A stretch of DNA of 64,000 bases from an uncultured Flavobacteriaceae bacterium (GTDB lineage: Bacteria > Bacteroidota > Bacteroidia > Flavobacteriales > Flavobacteriaceae), in contig CANLWG010000015.1 in assembly GCA_947494715.1 (NCBI GenBank), positions 1-64,000 of the forward strand, in the 5' to 3' direction. The position numbers and the translations under genes are program-made. The notes beneath the pieces are model-generated. The model ran no database searches. It was not told where the DNA came from and was given only the letters and a program-made list of their open reading frames with translations. How positions within the stretch are numbered: position 1 is the first letter of the stretch; every line of letters starts with the position of its first letter. Shown here in pieces: positions 52,457 through 61,426 of this stretch.

Positions 52457-53380
52457 ATGATGTTCAACTATCCTACCAGGTGGGTTTGTCTCCTGTTTTC
52501 CCTATTGTTTGTGGTTCTTTTCACATCTGCACAAGAACAACGGTACCGGGATGCTATCTTCTCGAAAATCGAAAAAGATATTTATACGTATTCCGACACC
52601 CTAAAACTTGATTTTTATACTTCAAAGGTAGATACCGCAATAAAAAGACCATTATTGATACTTGTACATGGTGGTGGCTTTGCCATTGGTAAGAAGGACA
52701 ATCCGCTTGAAACAGGTTTCTGTACGACCATGGCCAAAAAAGGATATGCCGTAGCCTCCATAAGCTATCGATTGACCAGAAAAGGAAAATCATTTAGCTG
52801 CGATTGCCCGACCAATGAAAAAATGGAAACCTTTCTTTCGGTCTCGGAAGATATTCTAAGAGCGACCCAATATTTGGTAGACAGGGCCGACGATTTAAAG
52901 TTTGATAAGGACAACATCATCCTTGTGGGAAGTAGTGCAGGTGCGGAAGCTGTACTAAATACGGCTTTCATGCAATTCCGTCATGACTTTAGGACCTTGC
53001 CCTATGAGGATTTAAAGTTTTCTGGGGTAATCTCCCTTGCTGGAGCTGTTTTAGATGTTGATTACATCACCCAAAAGAATACGGTCCCCACAATGTTGTT
53101 CCATGGAGAAAGGGATAATTTGGTGCCCTTTACTACTGCCGCCCACCATTATTGTAAAGAAACTGCTCCGGGATATCTCGTATTGGACGGTTCCAAGACC
53201 ATTGCCGATAAACTGGAAGTTCTGGATACTTCATATACTTTGGTGTTTGATCCGGAAGGGAACCATGATTGGGCCAATTTGCCTTATTCCTATACCGATA
53301 TGATATCCCGTTTTGTTAAGAAGAGCATAATCGATGGTGAGCACCATCAGACTAAAATTAAGGTATCCTCCAAGAAATAA
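52457..53380 (+). CDS. Exported alpha/beta-hydrolase esterase
   Basis: 307 aa from ATG 52457, where a signal peptide starts (CLLFSLLFVVLFTSAQ); the ORF track begins 40 codons upstream in palindromic intergenic DNA. The oxyanion motif is LILVHGGGFAIGKKD, the nucleophile elbow ILVGSSAGAEAVL, the acid region FHGERDNLVPF and the His PEGNHDWANLP. It probably removes acyl groups from the polysaccharide. It lies 2 nt upstream of the sulfatase. Confidence 0.85.
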   Translation: MMFNYPTRWVCLLFSLLFVVLFTSAQEQRYRDAIFSKIEKDIYTYSDTLKLDFYTSKVDTAIKRPLLILVHGGGFAIGKKDNPLETGFCTTMAKKGYAVASISYRLTRKGKSFSCDCPTNEKMETFLSVSEDILRATQYLVDRADDLKFDKDNIILVGSSAGAEAVLNTAFMQFRHDFRTLPYEDLKFSGVISLAGAVLDVDYITQKNTVPTMLFHGERDNLVPFTTAAHHYCKETAPGYLVLDGSKTIADKLEVLDTSYTLVFDPEGNHDWANLPYSYTDMISRFVKKSIIDGEHHQTKIKVSSKK

Positions 53381-53382
53381 GC

Positions 53383-55038
53383 ATGTCTCAAAGACTCCTT
53401 TTAATTGTTGCCATTACTTTGGTCTTCTTCTCCTGTAAGCAGGAACTGACAAAAAAGTCTACGGAAAATAAAAGACCTAATATCATTTTTATCATGTCCG
53501 ATGACCATGCCATACAGGCCTTAAGTGCCTATGGACATCCCATAAGCCAGTTGGCCCCTACCCCAAATATTGATAGAATAGCAAAAAAGGGAGCCTTGTT
53601 CACCCAAAGTTTTGTTACAAATTCCATCTGCGGGCCCAGCCGGGCGGTTATCCTCACAGGTAAGCATAGCCATATTAATGGTTTCCGTCAAAATGGCGAC
53701 CATTTTGATGGCAGTCAATCCACTCTGCCCAAAATGCTGAAGCAATCCGGTTATCAAACAGCCATTGTGGGCAAGTGGCATTTGCATGGTTATCCCCAAG
53801 GTTTTGATTATTGGAAAATTATTGTGGATCAAGGCAATTACTATAATCCGGATTTCATTGAAAACGGTGATACAACCCGAATAGAAGGCTATGCAACGGA
53901 CATCATTACCAAGGATGCCCTGTCTTGGTTACAAAACGGAAGAAACGATTCCTTGCCCTTCTTTTTAATGGTGCACCACAAAGCACCGCATCGTAACTGG
54001 ATGCCTACACTACGGCATGTAAATAAATATGACTCCGTCCAGTTTCCATTACCGGAAACTTATTTCCCCGATTTTAAGAACCAACAAGCAGCCCAAGAGC
54101 AGTTACAGACTATTTACAAGGATATGTACGAGGGTCACGATCTTAAAATGACCACGGAATTTGGGAGTACACAGCTTGCGCATAATCCATGGAAAACCGA
54201 TTTTGAGCGCATGAGTACCGAACAAAGAAAGGCGTGGGATGAAGCTTATCAGGAAAAGAACAACAGCTTTCACCAAGCCGGTCTAAGAGGAAGGGATTTG
54301 GCCGAATGGAAAGGGCAACGTTACATCAGGGATTACATGGCCACTATAGCTGCCGTGGATGAAGGCGTGGGCAAACTGCTGGACTATCTCGAAAACAATG
54401 GATTGGAGAAAAATACGTTGGTGGTCTATACCTCCGACCAGGGTTTCTATTTGGGCGAAAAAGGATGGTTCGATAAGCGGTTTATGTATGAAGAATCTTT
54501 CGGTACACCTTTATTGATGCAATTGCCGGGTACAATTGCTCCCAATCAAAAGATTAGCGCTCTGGTACAAAACTTGGATTTTGCACAAACCCTTTTGGAC
54601 TTTGCACACATACCTGAAACGGATTCCGAAATGCAGGGCAGATCTTTTAAGGGGCTGGTGGATGGCAGTCTAGAGGAAGACGATTTCAGGAATGTGATTT
54701 ATTACCATTATTATGATTATCCAGCTTTTCATATGGTCAAAAAGCACTACGGTATCCGAACCAAACGGTATAAGTTGATTCACTTCTATGATGATATCGA
54801 TACTTGGGAATTTTATGATTTGGAAAAAGACCCAAAAGAAAAATACAATGCAATTAATGATAACGTTTATTCCAAAACAATAGCCCAAATGCATCAAAAA
54901 CTGGACAGTGTTCAAAGACTCTATAAGGTTACTAAAAAGGAATTCGAAAAAGCGCCGAAGGAAAAGGTAAAACGGGCTTATAAGCAATTTGAAAAACTTA
55001 GAGGAAAGCCTACATCATGGTTTTCCGCAAATCCCTAG
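53383..55038 (+). CDS. S1-family sulfatase lipoprotein
   Basis: 551 aa with lipoprotein signal LLIVAITLVFFSCKQ. The formylglycine motif is TNSICGPSRAVILTGKH, with Cys to be matured. Metal-site motifs are NIIFIMSDDHAIQAL near the N terminus and VVYTSDQGFYLGEKGWFDKR near residue 350. The latter stretch, with RFMYEESFGTPLLM, recalls GlcNAc-6-sulfatase and N-sulfoglucosamine sulfatase relatives. Its presence in the operon means the target glycan, or a co-utilised one, is probably sulfated. The anaerobic-type (anSME) or FGE maturase is not in the window. Confidence 0.92.
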   Translation: MSQRLLLIVAITLVFFSCKQELTKKSTENKRPNIIFIMSDDHAIQALSAYGHPISQLAPTPNIDRIAKKGALFTQSFVTNSICGPSRAVILTGKHSHINGFRQNGDHFDGSQSTLPKMLKQSGYQTAIVGKWHLHGYPQGFDYWKIIVDQGNYYNPDFIENGDTTRIEGYATDIITKDALSWLQNGRNDSLPFFLMVHHKAPHRNWMPTLRHVNKYDSVQFPLPETYFPDFKNQQAAQEQLQTIYKDMYEGHDLKMTTEFGSTQLAHNPWKTDFERMSTEQRKAWDEAYQEKNNSFHQAGLRGRDLAEWKGQRYIRDYMATIAAVDEGVGKLLDYLENNGLEKNTLVVYTSDQGFYLGEKGWFDKRFMYEESFGTPLLMQLPGTIAPNQKISALVQNLDFAQTLLDFAHIPETDSEMQGRSFKGLVDGSLEEDDFRNVIYYHYYDYPAFHMVKKHYGIRTKRYKLIHFYDDIDTWEFYDLEKDPKEKYNAINDNVYSKTIAQMHQKLDSVQRLYKVTKKEFEKAPKEKVKRAYKQFEKLRGKPTSWFSANP

Positions 55039-55082
55039 CTATATTGATTTTTAATCTAGGTATGGCCTGATTTTTAGGCAAT

Positions 55083-55104
55083 TTTCATATTCCAAAATAT
55101 GAAA
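55083..55104. repeat. AT-rich hairpin between convergent sulfatase and cytochrome genes
   Basis: TTTCATATT (55083-55091) and AATATGAAA (55096-55104) form a perfect 9-bp stem with a 4-nt loop. It lies between two convergent genes and might act as a weak terminator. There is no strong T-run. Confidence 0.35.
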
Positions 55105-55231
55105 GGCGATACTTTTTTAGTGCTAAGTAGTCCGAGGATTCTGGCTAGAACTAGCGAGAGCATATTGGGATTATCAAACAACTAAAAAAGGGTAACCAAC
55201 TAATACCTGAAAAAAATGGTTATGGACATAT

Positions 55232-56239
55232 TTATTCACTATCCGTTTCAAAATTGATACTCCAAATACCTCTTAGCTCATTTATCTCATAACCTATAGC
55301 CTTATCCTTTGGGTAGAGATTCCTTAATACAGCCAAGGTTTCGGGTTCAATTTGTTCATTCGGACTTCCATGACATTGTAGACACATGGTATTGGTGGTA
55401 ATCGGATAATAAAAACTCACTTCGTCATCATGAATTTCAACAATGGGCTCCACATTCTTATCGGAGGCTATCTGTTCCTTAAAGAAGGTAATATGTTCCA
55501 ATTCCTTACCACTTGCTTGATTTTGTGGATTCCTAGGTTTATCCGTTACCCTTTTGATAGCGGCATTCCGCATAACGGATACACTGTCCGTTAATGGTAT
55601 CGCTTTTACGTTACAGAACTCCACGGCTCCTTGGGCTCCTTTTTCATTGATGGCCTTCATTAAGTTCCGACCCAATTGCGCCTTAGCCGCCAGGGTATGG
55701 CCAAGGCCTTTATTGGCATAGCGCTTTTCGGCATTGCCGGCGGTGGCATAATTATATTTTTCCAATGTATTCTCCGCTCCTTGTTTATCATTTTCCAGAT
55801 AATCGGCGAACCAATCCGGCCGATCCAGTTCATGGTCGTACATATAATCCGTAATCTGTTCAATGACCTTTTCGGGATACGGAATATAAGGCATACTGCC
55901 AAATCTTTCAACAGCGTAGGGTATCTTGGATTCTTGTTGGGGGTCGTTCAGCCAATGTACCATGGCCCTTGTAAATTGTTCTTTGGTCGTTCCCGAATCT
56001 ATATAATGTAGCTTGATCATTGCCATGGGCGGAGCGATCATATGCACTTCAGAGGCCTTCGGATTATGACAGATGTAACATTCCCTTTCCATAAGTCCTT
56101 TTCCAGGATGCATGGCCTCAGCTTCCAGTACTTCTTCTTTGGAAGATTCCTTGTCAGTACCTTCCTTGAGCGCTTTGACATCCTTGCATCCTATGGTCAA
56201 TAGTATTGAGGACAGCAAAAAAAGGATTATTTTCCTCAT
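55232..56239 (-). CDS. Di-haem cytochrome c with DUF3365-like domain
   Basis: 335 aa from ATG 56239, which overlaps the upstream HMA gene by 4 nt (ATGA); the ORF track starts nine codons earlier. The signal is a lipoprotein type (ILFLLSSILLTIGCKD). Haem site 1 is MERECYICHNPKAS near residue 55. Haem site 2 is TNTMCLQCHGSPNEQIEP in a C-terminal DUF3365 (Tll0287-like) domain, a PAS-like haem fold. It is probably a periplasmic redox sensor or electron carrier. Confidence 0.85.
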   Translation of the reverse strand: MRKIILFLLSSILLTIGCKDVKALKEGTDKESSKEEVLEAEAMHPGKGLMERECYICHNPKASEVHMIAPPMAMIKLHYIDSGTTKEQFTRAMVHWLNDPQQESKIPYAVERFGSMPYIPYPEKVIEQITDYMYDHELDRPDWFADYLENDKQGAENTLEKYNYATAGNAEKRYANKGLGHTLAAKAQLGRNLMKAINEKGAQGAVEFCNVKAIPLTDSVSVMRNAAIKRVTDKPRNPQNQASGKELEHITFFKEQIASDKNVEPIVEIHDDEVSFYYPITTNTMCLQCHGSPNEQIEPETLAVLRNLYPKDKAIGYEINELRGIWSINFETDSE

Positions 56240-56508
56240 GATTTTGACAGTCTCCCCATTGCACAACTTACAAAAGATCGTGTTTTATGTGCCAAATTAT
56301 TTTTACTATCCACGGATGGATATCCCAATGATGCCAAGGTATCCCTTACCACCAAAGCATCTTCTGCATTTTCATGCGAAAAGGAGACCATGGCACTTTC
56401 TGTATCCACTTCAACCTTTGAAATATCATCTATTCCCGATAACTTTTCAGTGATGGTCTTGGCACATCCACCACACTTTAAGTTTTGTACAATAATGGAG
56501 GTTTTCAT
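56236..56508 (-). CDS. Heavy-metal-associated (HMA) domain protein
   Basis: 90 aa. A ferredoxin-like HMA fold with the metal loop NLKCGGCAKTITEKL (CxxC) at residues 9-23, then EVDTESAMVSFSHEN. A C-terminal extension of ~20 residues contains one more Cys (SFVSCAMGRLSK). Such proteins bind Cu(I) or Zn. It overlaps the di-haem cytochrome by 4 nt, so a metal chaperone and a cytochrome are made together. A TAAATTTG element at 56593-56600 may give it its own promoter. Confidence 0.88.
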   Translation of the reverse strand: MKTSIIVQNLKCGGCAKTITEKLSGIDDISKVEVDTESAMVSFSHENAEDALVVRDTLASLGYPSVDSKNNLAHKTRSFVSCAMGRLSKS

Positions 56509-56613
56509 CCTTGATTCTTTTTACATTTCTTAAACTTCATAAGGCAATCCCTAAAGCCTTTTTTCAATTTTTGGCCATTTATATCGGATACCCAAATTTA
56601 CGAAACCTTTCCA

Positions 56614-56958
56614 TCATCCCCATCGCATATATCCGCCCTTAAGGTCATAGATTTTTACAAATCCCATGCGTATCAATTTATGGGCGGCCTGCCTGCTTCT
56701 ACTTCCTGAGCGACAATACAGGTAAACAGGTTTTTCCTTGTTCATCTTGCTAAAGGATTTTTCAAAATTATTTGAATCGAAAAAATCGATGTTCACCGCA
56801 TCTTTGATATGTCCGCTACGGTATTCAATCGGGCTGCGCACATCCACCAATTGCACTTTCGTATTGGATATGGCCTTGGCATAGGTATGGGCATCCAGAA
56901 CTTCAATTTTGTTCGTCCGCTCCCTGGTTCTTCCGAAAAAAGTGTTTAAAAATGACAT
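56614..56958 (-). CDS. Rhodanese-domain protein
   Basis: 114 aa from ATG 56958 (MSFLNTFFGRTRERTN); the longer ORF-track start is less likely. A single rhodanese domain has VQLVDVRSPIEYRSGHIKDA and the active-site loop VYLYCRSGSRSRQAA with its Cys, ending KGGYMRWG. It transfers sulfur from thiosulfate or persulfides. It heads a group with the HMA protein and the di-haem cytochrome. Its promoter has a CRP-like dyad distinct from the FNR-like set. Confidence 0.9.
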   Translation of the reverse strand: MSFLNTFFGRTRERTNKIEVLDAHTYAKAISNTKVQLVDVRSPIEYRSGHIKDAVNIDFFDSNNFEKSFSKMNKEKPVYLYCRSGSRSRQAAHKLIRMGFVKIYDLKGGYMRWG

Positions 56959-57006
56959 AGCATACATTTTTTTATTTGTAGGGAAAAATGGATAAAGAAC
57001 GGCCAT

Positions 57007-57325
57007 TGCAAAAATGACCGCTCTTTAAAAACAACTCATCAACCAAACAATTTCGTCTTTGTATGAAGTAAAATTACAATATATAAATAGGCCCAACGGT
57101 AACTTAGGTTACACAAACGGTATATTCTTTTCCGTGTCCATTTTAACCGGGAGAAATAGGCTCTGGCGTGTTTAATTTGTGAATGGCCAACGGCCTATTG
57201 CAAATCAGGCATCCTCTTTATAATTCCTTTTAGGCCCTTTGAAAATTATTAGTATTGGAGAGAATCAACATAATAAAACCCAAAGTAATAGACATCCTAA
57301 TACCTATATGTGTATTCCGAATAAG
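57007..57325. other. Intergenic region with rhodanese promoter; rest unassigned
   Basis: About 320 nt without a gene between the rhodanese gene and the serine hydrolase end. It includes the dyad at 57099-57112. A short direct inversion GGCCAACGGCC occurs near 57185, and AT-rich DNA follows. I see no RNA gene. Confidence 0.4.
57069..57112 (-). promoter_or_regulatory. CRP-like GTAAC dyad plus -7 element driving the rhodanese unit
   Basis: On the minus strand GTAACCTAAGTTAC (57112-57099), a perfect 5-4-5 dyad, is followed after exactly 22 nt by TAATTTTA (57076-57069), one base off TAnnTTTG. The spacing equals the FNR-like promoters but the half-site is different, as expected for a paralogous Crp/Fnr-family activator. 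Confidence 0.55.
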
Positions 57326-58492
57326 TCAGTCTTTAATGCCATAAGCCTTTTTTGGACCTTCTATAGAAATGAAATCTGAATGGATATTAAGATATTCTGC
57401 AATGGCAAAGATCACATAGTTTCCATTTGCGCCATTGGTCATTACGACCAATCCCGATTTTTTATCAGGAGAAAATACGGCAAGGGTACGTTCCCCGCTA
57501 TTGGCCCCTGTGTGCCCTATGATTTGTTCGTCTTTAAAATCATACACATACCACCCCAATCCAAAGCCCAATTTTTGAGGACATACTCCTTCCCTGGGGA
57601 CGCTTTCAATACATTTTTTGTATTGATTTTTTGAAATTTGAAATTGCTCCCTTCGCAAGCTCTCGGAAACCCCCTCATTATTCATAATAGCCAATAAAAA
57701 TTTGGCATAATCCGCACTCGTAGTTCGTAAACCCCCGGCTCCAAAAGCATTTTCTACCTTAAATGTGTTTCGCCATTCTCCTTTTTCTATGTAAGGTTGG
57801 GCCAAACGACCTTCAAACCAGTCCTGATGTACCAATGACGAATTGGTCAGCCCTGTAGGTCCAAACAGTGTTTCCCCTGCTATAACATTGAAGGGTTTAC
57901 CCAGTTTCTTTTCAACAAAACGCACAAGATAAAAAAACCCCTCCCCAGAATACCCAACTTCTTCGCCAGGTGGTCTTTCAAAACGAAGACGTCCGTTGGT
58001 CATCCTGCGCCAATTTTTAAATCCGGTTTGGTGGGTAAGTACATGTCTAGCTGTCAAGCTTTTTGCCATCGGATCATCTTCAATATCCGGATCAAGCCAA
58101 TACTTTGCCATAGATTCATCGAGTGAAACCTTGCCTTGGGTAGCCAGTCTCAAAAATACTTCGGTGGTCAAAGGTTTTGCAATGGACGCACTCAAATAAA
58201 GCGTGTTTTCATTTGCGGGGGTTACCGAGTCTTGTCTACCAAAGGTTCCCGACCAAACGATTTCGCCATTTTCAATCGCCGTTGCGGAAACGCTTGGCAC
58301 ATCATAGGATTGAAGCCATTCAGGTATTTTATTTTGAAGGGCGTCAAATAGTGAATCCTGTATTTCGGCTAAGGTTTCCTTTGATAACGGGTCGGTTTGC
58401 TTTTGTTCACTTTCCTTTTTTAACCAACAACCCGTTACAACCATTTGAACCAGAACAAACAGAGCAATTCTATAAATGATGTTCACATTCAT
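57326..58492 (-). CDS. Serine hydrolase of the beta-lactamase/esterase (class C) family
   Basis: 388 aa with lipoprotein signal ALFVLVQMVVTGCWLKK. The catalytic SxxK is in LYLSASIAKPLTTEVF near residue 103, the YxN-type Tyr in VGYSGEGFFYLV near 177, and the third motif IIGHTGANSGERT near 336. Family members are esterases, peptidases or beta-lactam-binding enzymes. Nothing nearby fixes the substrate. Confidence 0.88.
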   Translation of the reverse strand: MNVNIIYRIALFVLVQMVVTGCWLKKESEQKQTDPLSKETLAEIQDSLFDALQNKIPEWLQSYDVPSVSATAIENGEIVWSGTFGRQDSVTPANENTLYLSASIAKPLTTEVFLRLATQGKVSLDESMAKYWLDPDIEDDPMAKSLTARHVLTHQTGFKNWRRMTNGRLRFERPPGEEVGYSGEGFFYLVRFVEKKLGKPFNVIAGETLFGPTGLTNSSLVHQDWFEGRLAQPYIEKGEWRNTFKVENAFGAGGLRTTSADYAKFLLAIMNNEGVSESLRREQFQISKNQYKKCIESVPREGVCPQKLGFGLGWYVYDFKDEQIIGHTGANSGERTLAVFSPDKKSGLVVMTNGANGNYVIFAIAEYLNIHSDFISIEGPKKAYGIKD

Positions 58493-58603
58493 AACTTTAG
58501 TCTTTACAATCCAAAGAATTGCTTCCCCCCTTTCCCATGGAATCCTTTCAATAGAGAATAGGATATTGAATTTGTTACGGAAGTCAAAGCAAAAAATCTG
58601 TTT

Positions 58604-59716
58604 TTAATCCTCAAGACGGGCTATAAATCCCCAATTGGTATGCTGTAGTCGACCTAAATATTTAAATCCTTTCCCTCCAAAAAAACTGGCATCCCCTTCG
58701 GCAACGACCAGTAACTCGTTCTCACCTTTTTTCAAATCCAAGTTTATCCTGAACATACCATCGAACATACGTTCAAATCGTATCTTTTGGTAGCTGAACA
58801 CCTCATTCCCATTTAACATGATCTTGACCTTGCCAACAAAATCAAAATTCAGTATGGCTTTCTTGTCTTTACCAGATTTCAATATCTTTCTGGCCACTAC
58901 AATGCCTTTGGGATATTCAAAGTATCTGGAAATATTTACATAATCATCCCGTGGATGGTCTATAACCCTCCAGCTTTTAGCCATATTTGCCTTCTCGATC
59001 AAGATATCAAAATGATTGGGTACGCTATCCCTAGGAAATTGTTCTGAAATTTCCCATGTCGTTAAAAAAGCATTTGTGCTTGGTTTGGAAGTTTTGGATT
59101 TATGGTCCGAAAGTTCTTCATAGGTAATATTGGCAAAATAGGAAACCCCAAACAAGCTCCTCAACATAAAGTTGCCCCCGGATATTTCCGTATCCAAAAG
59201 CTGAATATCCATTTGTGGTTCCGGACTGTGGTCAACGAAGACCTTTAAATTGGTTCCCCGGACTTCAAATGTGGCGTGGAACCATTCCAAGGAACTGACA
59301 TTCGCTTTGGTCTCATAGACGGGATAGTTATAAAATACCCAACTTAAGGCTCCGTTGTAAATTGGGATATACTGTATCGCTTCCCGAGTACCTCCCATCC
59401 CCGGTCTAAAATAAATAAAATGATAGTTGAACTTGTCCTTTGCTCGAAACCCCAATCCGGACATCACATCCCCGGCAATATCCATTTCTACTCTAAAGTT
59501 CTTTACATTTTTGTCCTTGGTCAATGCAACGGACTGTTTTTTTCCATCCAATTTCAGACTACGTTTGCCTTTATAAATGGTATCTATATAGGTAACAGGT
59601 TTGTTTTCTTCGGATAGAATAATACATTTACCCTGCTCGAACAGAGCTTCCTGTCCATTCATTAACTGTATGGATAAAAGAAAGGCCAAACTCCAAAAAT
59701 AATGCTGTAACTTCAT
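58604..59716 (-). CDS. Exported LamG/DUF1080-like protein, divergent from a tethered regulator
   Basis: 370 aa with a signal peptide (FWSLAFLLSIQLMNGQ). The N-terminal half (residues ~25-205) is a concanavalin-like sandwich (FRVEMDIAGDVMSGLGFRAK, FNYHFIYFRPGMGG, FEVRGTNLKVFVDHSPEPQ). The C-terminal half is another beta domain (KIMLNGNEVFSYQKI). It may bind a carbohydrate or ligand. It is divergent from the HTH-TM-LamG protein at 59834, with 117 nt between, suggesting a sensor-target pair. Confidence 0.65.
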   Translation of the reverse strand: MKLQHYFWSLAFLLSIQLMNGQEALFEQGKCIILSEENKPVTYIDTIYKGKRSLKLDGKKQSVALTKDKNVKNFRVEMDIAGDVMSGLGFRAKDKFNYHFIYFRPGMGGTREAIQYIPIYNGALSWVFYNYPVYETKANVSSLEWFHATFEVRGTNLKVFVDHSPEPQMDIQLLDTEISGGNFMLRSLFGVSYFANITYEELSDHKSKTSKPSTNAFLTTWEISEQFPRDSVPNHFDILIEKANMAKSWRVIDHPRDDYVNISRYFEYPKGIVVARKILKSGKDKKAILNFDFVGKVKIMLNGNEVFSYQKIRFERMFDGMFRINLDLKKGENELLVVAEGDASFFGGKGFKYLGRLQHTNWGFIARLED

Positions 59717-59833
59717 GATTGATGATTTTTAAGATTAAAACAATTCCAAGCTAATTGAAGCGACCAGCAGTAGGGTCTTCATTTTACAACCGTTTTAGGT
59801 TTTTTTTTGATTCATATTTGTAAAGTATTGTAA

Positions 59834-61129
59834 ATGAGTTATATATCGGATAACGACAAAAATCTCCTGGAAGCTATAAAAAGGCGGATCGAAAAGGATT
59901 CCGGTCTTTCCAATGTATCCGATTGGGTCCAAAAGGATTACGAGTTTGTTGTTTTCTTTATTGAGGATCAAACAGGCCATCGACTAAGTTTATCCACGGT
60001 TAAAAGAATATGGAAAAACGAGTTTGAAAGATTGCCCCATATCACTACCTTGGATATTCTGGCCAACTTGGCCTACGACAAAGATTGGTATTCACTTAAA
60101 AAAGAGCATTTAAGTCCTGAAACACAAACAATACCCGAAAAGGGAATCAAGAAAAAACCTCGGAAAGCTAAAAGCCCTAAGTTTTACTTTTTAGTCCTGC
60201 TGGCCGTACTATTACTTTTGGTTTTAGGCACCTACCTATCAAGTACTATATCCACAAAGTCCTCATCAAAGGTGTCCGAAGGGGTTTCCTTTTCCTACGA
60301 GAAAACGGTTGAGGGAAAAATACCCAACACGGTGGTTTTTAGATATGATATTGAAGGTGTGGACGCCAATCGATTTTTTTTACAACAGAGTTGGGACAGC
60401 AGCCGAAAAGTGGAAATATTCAAAGGAACCAACGAACGAACGGATATCTATTATATACCCGGATATTTCACGGCAAAGATATTTGCCGATGACATGATAC
60501 TAAAGGAGCTGCCCATCCATGTGACCTATGAAGATTGGTTTATGGCCGCCAGACAGCCCATGGAAAAAATATATACGTTTAGTCCAAACTTATGGTCAAA
60601 GGAAGATTATTTGGGAATTGACAAACGTAAACTGGAACAAAAGGGCATCGACCTAAACAAGAAACTGCAATTGGCCTTTTACTATGTTATAGACTTTGGT
60701 CTGGATGGAGATAATTTTGAGCAGACTACCCATTTTAAAATGGAACCCCTTGAGGCCATAGACTGCCCTATTTTTAACCTGCACGTACAGGGTGTAGACG
60801 GATATTACTGGATCATGTTCGGAAACAAGGGTTGCGAAAGCGAATTGGAGATGCGATTGGGCGATGTTATACACAATGGCAAGAACGAGGACCTGAGTAT
60901 GTTCGGAACTTCAGTGTATGAATGGCAAAAGGTGGATGTTTTAACAAAGGACAAAGAGGTTACCCTAAAACTAAATGGAACCCCGATATTTTCAAGTGCT
61001 TATGACCAGTCCATTGGTCCCATAATGGAAATCAGTTATTTCTTCAATGGCATCGGTATTATCGATAATGTTCAGCTGAAAAATGCCAATGGGGAAACCA
61101 TCTTTACGGATGACTTCACGAAAAGATGA
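59834..61129 (+). CDS. Membrane-tethered regulator: N-terminal HTH-like domain, one helix, periplasmic LamG-like domain
   Basis: 431 aa. Residues 1-90 are cytoplasmic and read like a Bacteroidota HTH module (TGHRLSLSTVKRIWKNEFER, then LPHITTLDILANLAYDKDWY). A basic linker (KKKPRKAKSPK) precedes one membrane helix (FYFLVLLAVLLLLVLGTYL, about 115-135). The periplasmic part has a beta-rich segment and a terminal LamG-like domain (PIFNLHVQGVDGYYWIMFG, VDVLTKDKEVTLKLNGTPIF). The layout suggests a one-component sensor that binds DNA while anchored. The divergent gene product shares the LamG-like character. Confidence 0.7.
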   Translation: MSYISDNDKNLLEAIKRRIEKDSGLSNVSDWVQKDYEFVVFFIEDQTGHRLSLSTVKRIWKNEFERLPHITTLDILANLAYDKDWYSLKKEHLSPETQTIPEKGIKKKPRKAKSPKFYFLVLLAVLLLLVLGTYLSSTISTKSSSKVSEGVSFSYEKTVEGKIPNTVVFRYDIEGVDANRFFLQQSWDSSRKVEIFKGTNERTDIYYIPGYFTAKIFADDMILKELPIHVTYEDWFMAARQPMEKIYTFSPNLWSKEDYLGIDKRKLEQKGIDLNKKLQLAFYYVIDFGLDGDNFEQTTHFKMEPLEAIDCPIFNLHVQGVDGYYWIMFGNKGCESELEMRLGDVIHNGKNEDLSMFGTSVYEWQKVDVLTKDKEVTLKLNGTPIFSSAYDQSIGPIMEISYFFNGIGIIDNVQLKNANGETIFTDDFTKR

Positions 61130-61426
61130 ATGCAATTGTCTGGGGACAAGAAGTAGTTCAAAAAAATCATCTTATCTATTTGTATGTTCTACAAATGGAA
61201 AGATTTTAGGCACACCTTGCTTTTCGCTTGTGATTTCAATTCAACAGTCAGTTTATGAAACTGACCAATATCATTTATAGCCTCTTGGCATATCGTTATT
61301 TTGGGAACAGAGATGAATGCCCCTTATTACCAATGCATCGGAGGATTCATTTTAAAATCAAATACCTAGGTTACTCTAAATCTGGGAGTGCTAGGTATAG
61401 TTAAATTTTAAATCCAAAAAAGTAAA
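61130..61426. other. Intergenic region with two hairpins
   Basis: 297 nt without a gene. GTCAGTTT/AAACTGAC with a 3-nt loop (61247-61265) is a perfect 8-bp hairpin. ATACCTAG (61362-61369) and CTAGGTAT (61391-61398) form a second, with an inner ACTC/GAGT pairing. The second lies 28 nt before the DUF4332-like gene and could act in its leader. Confidence 0.45.
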
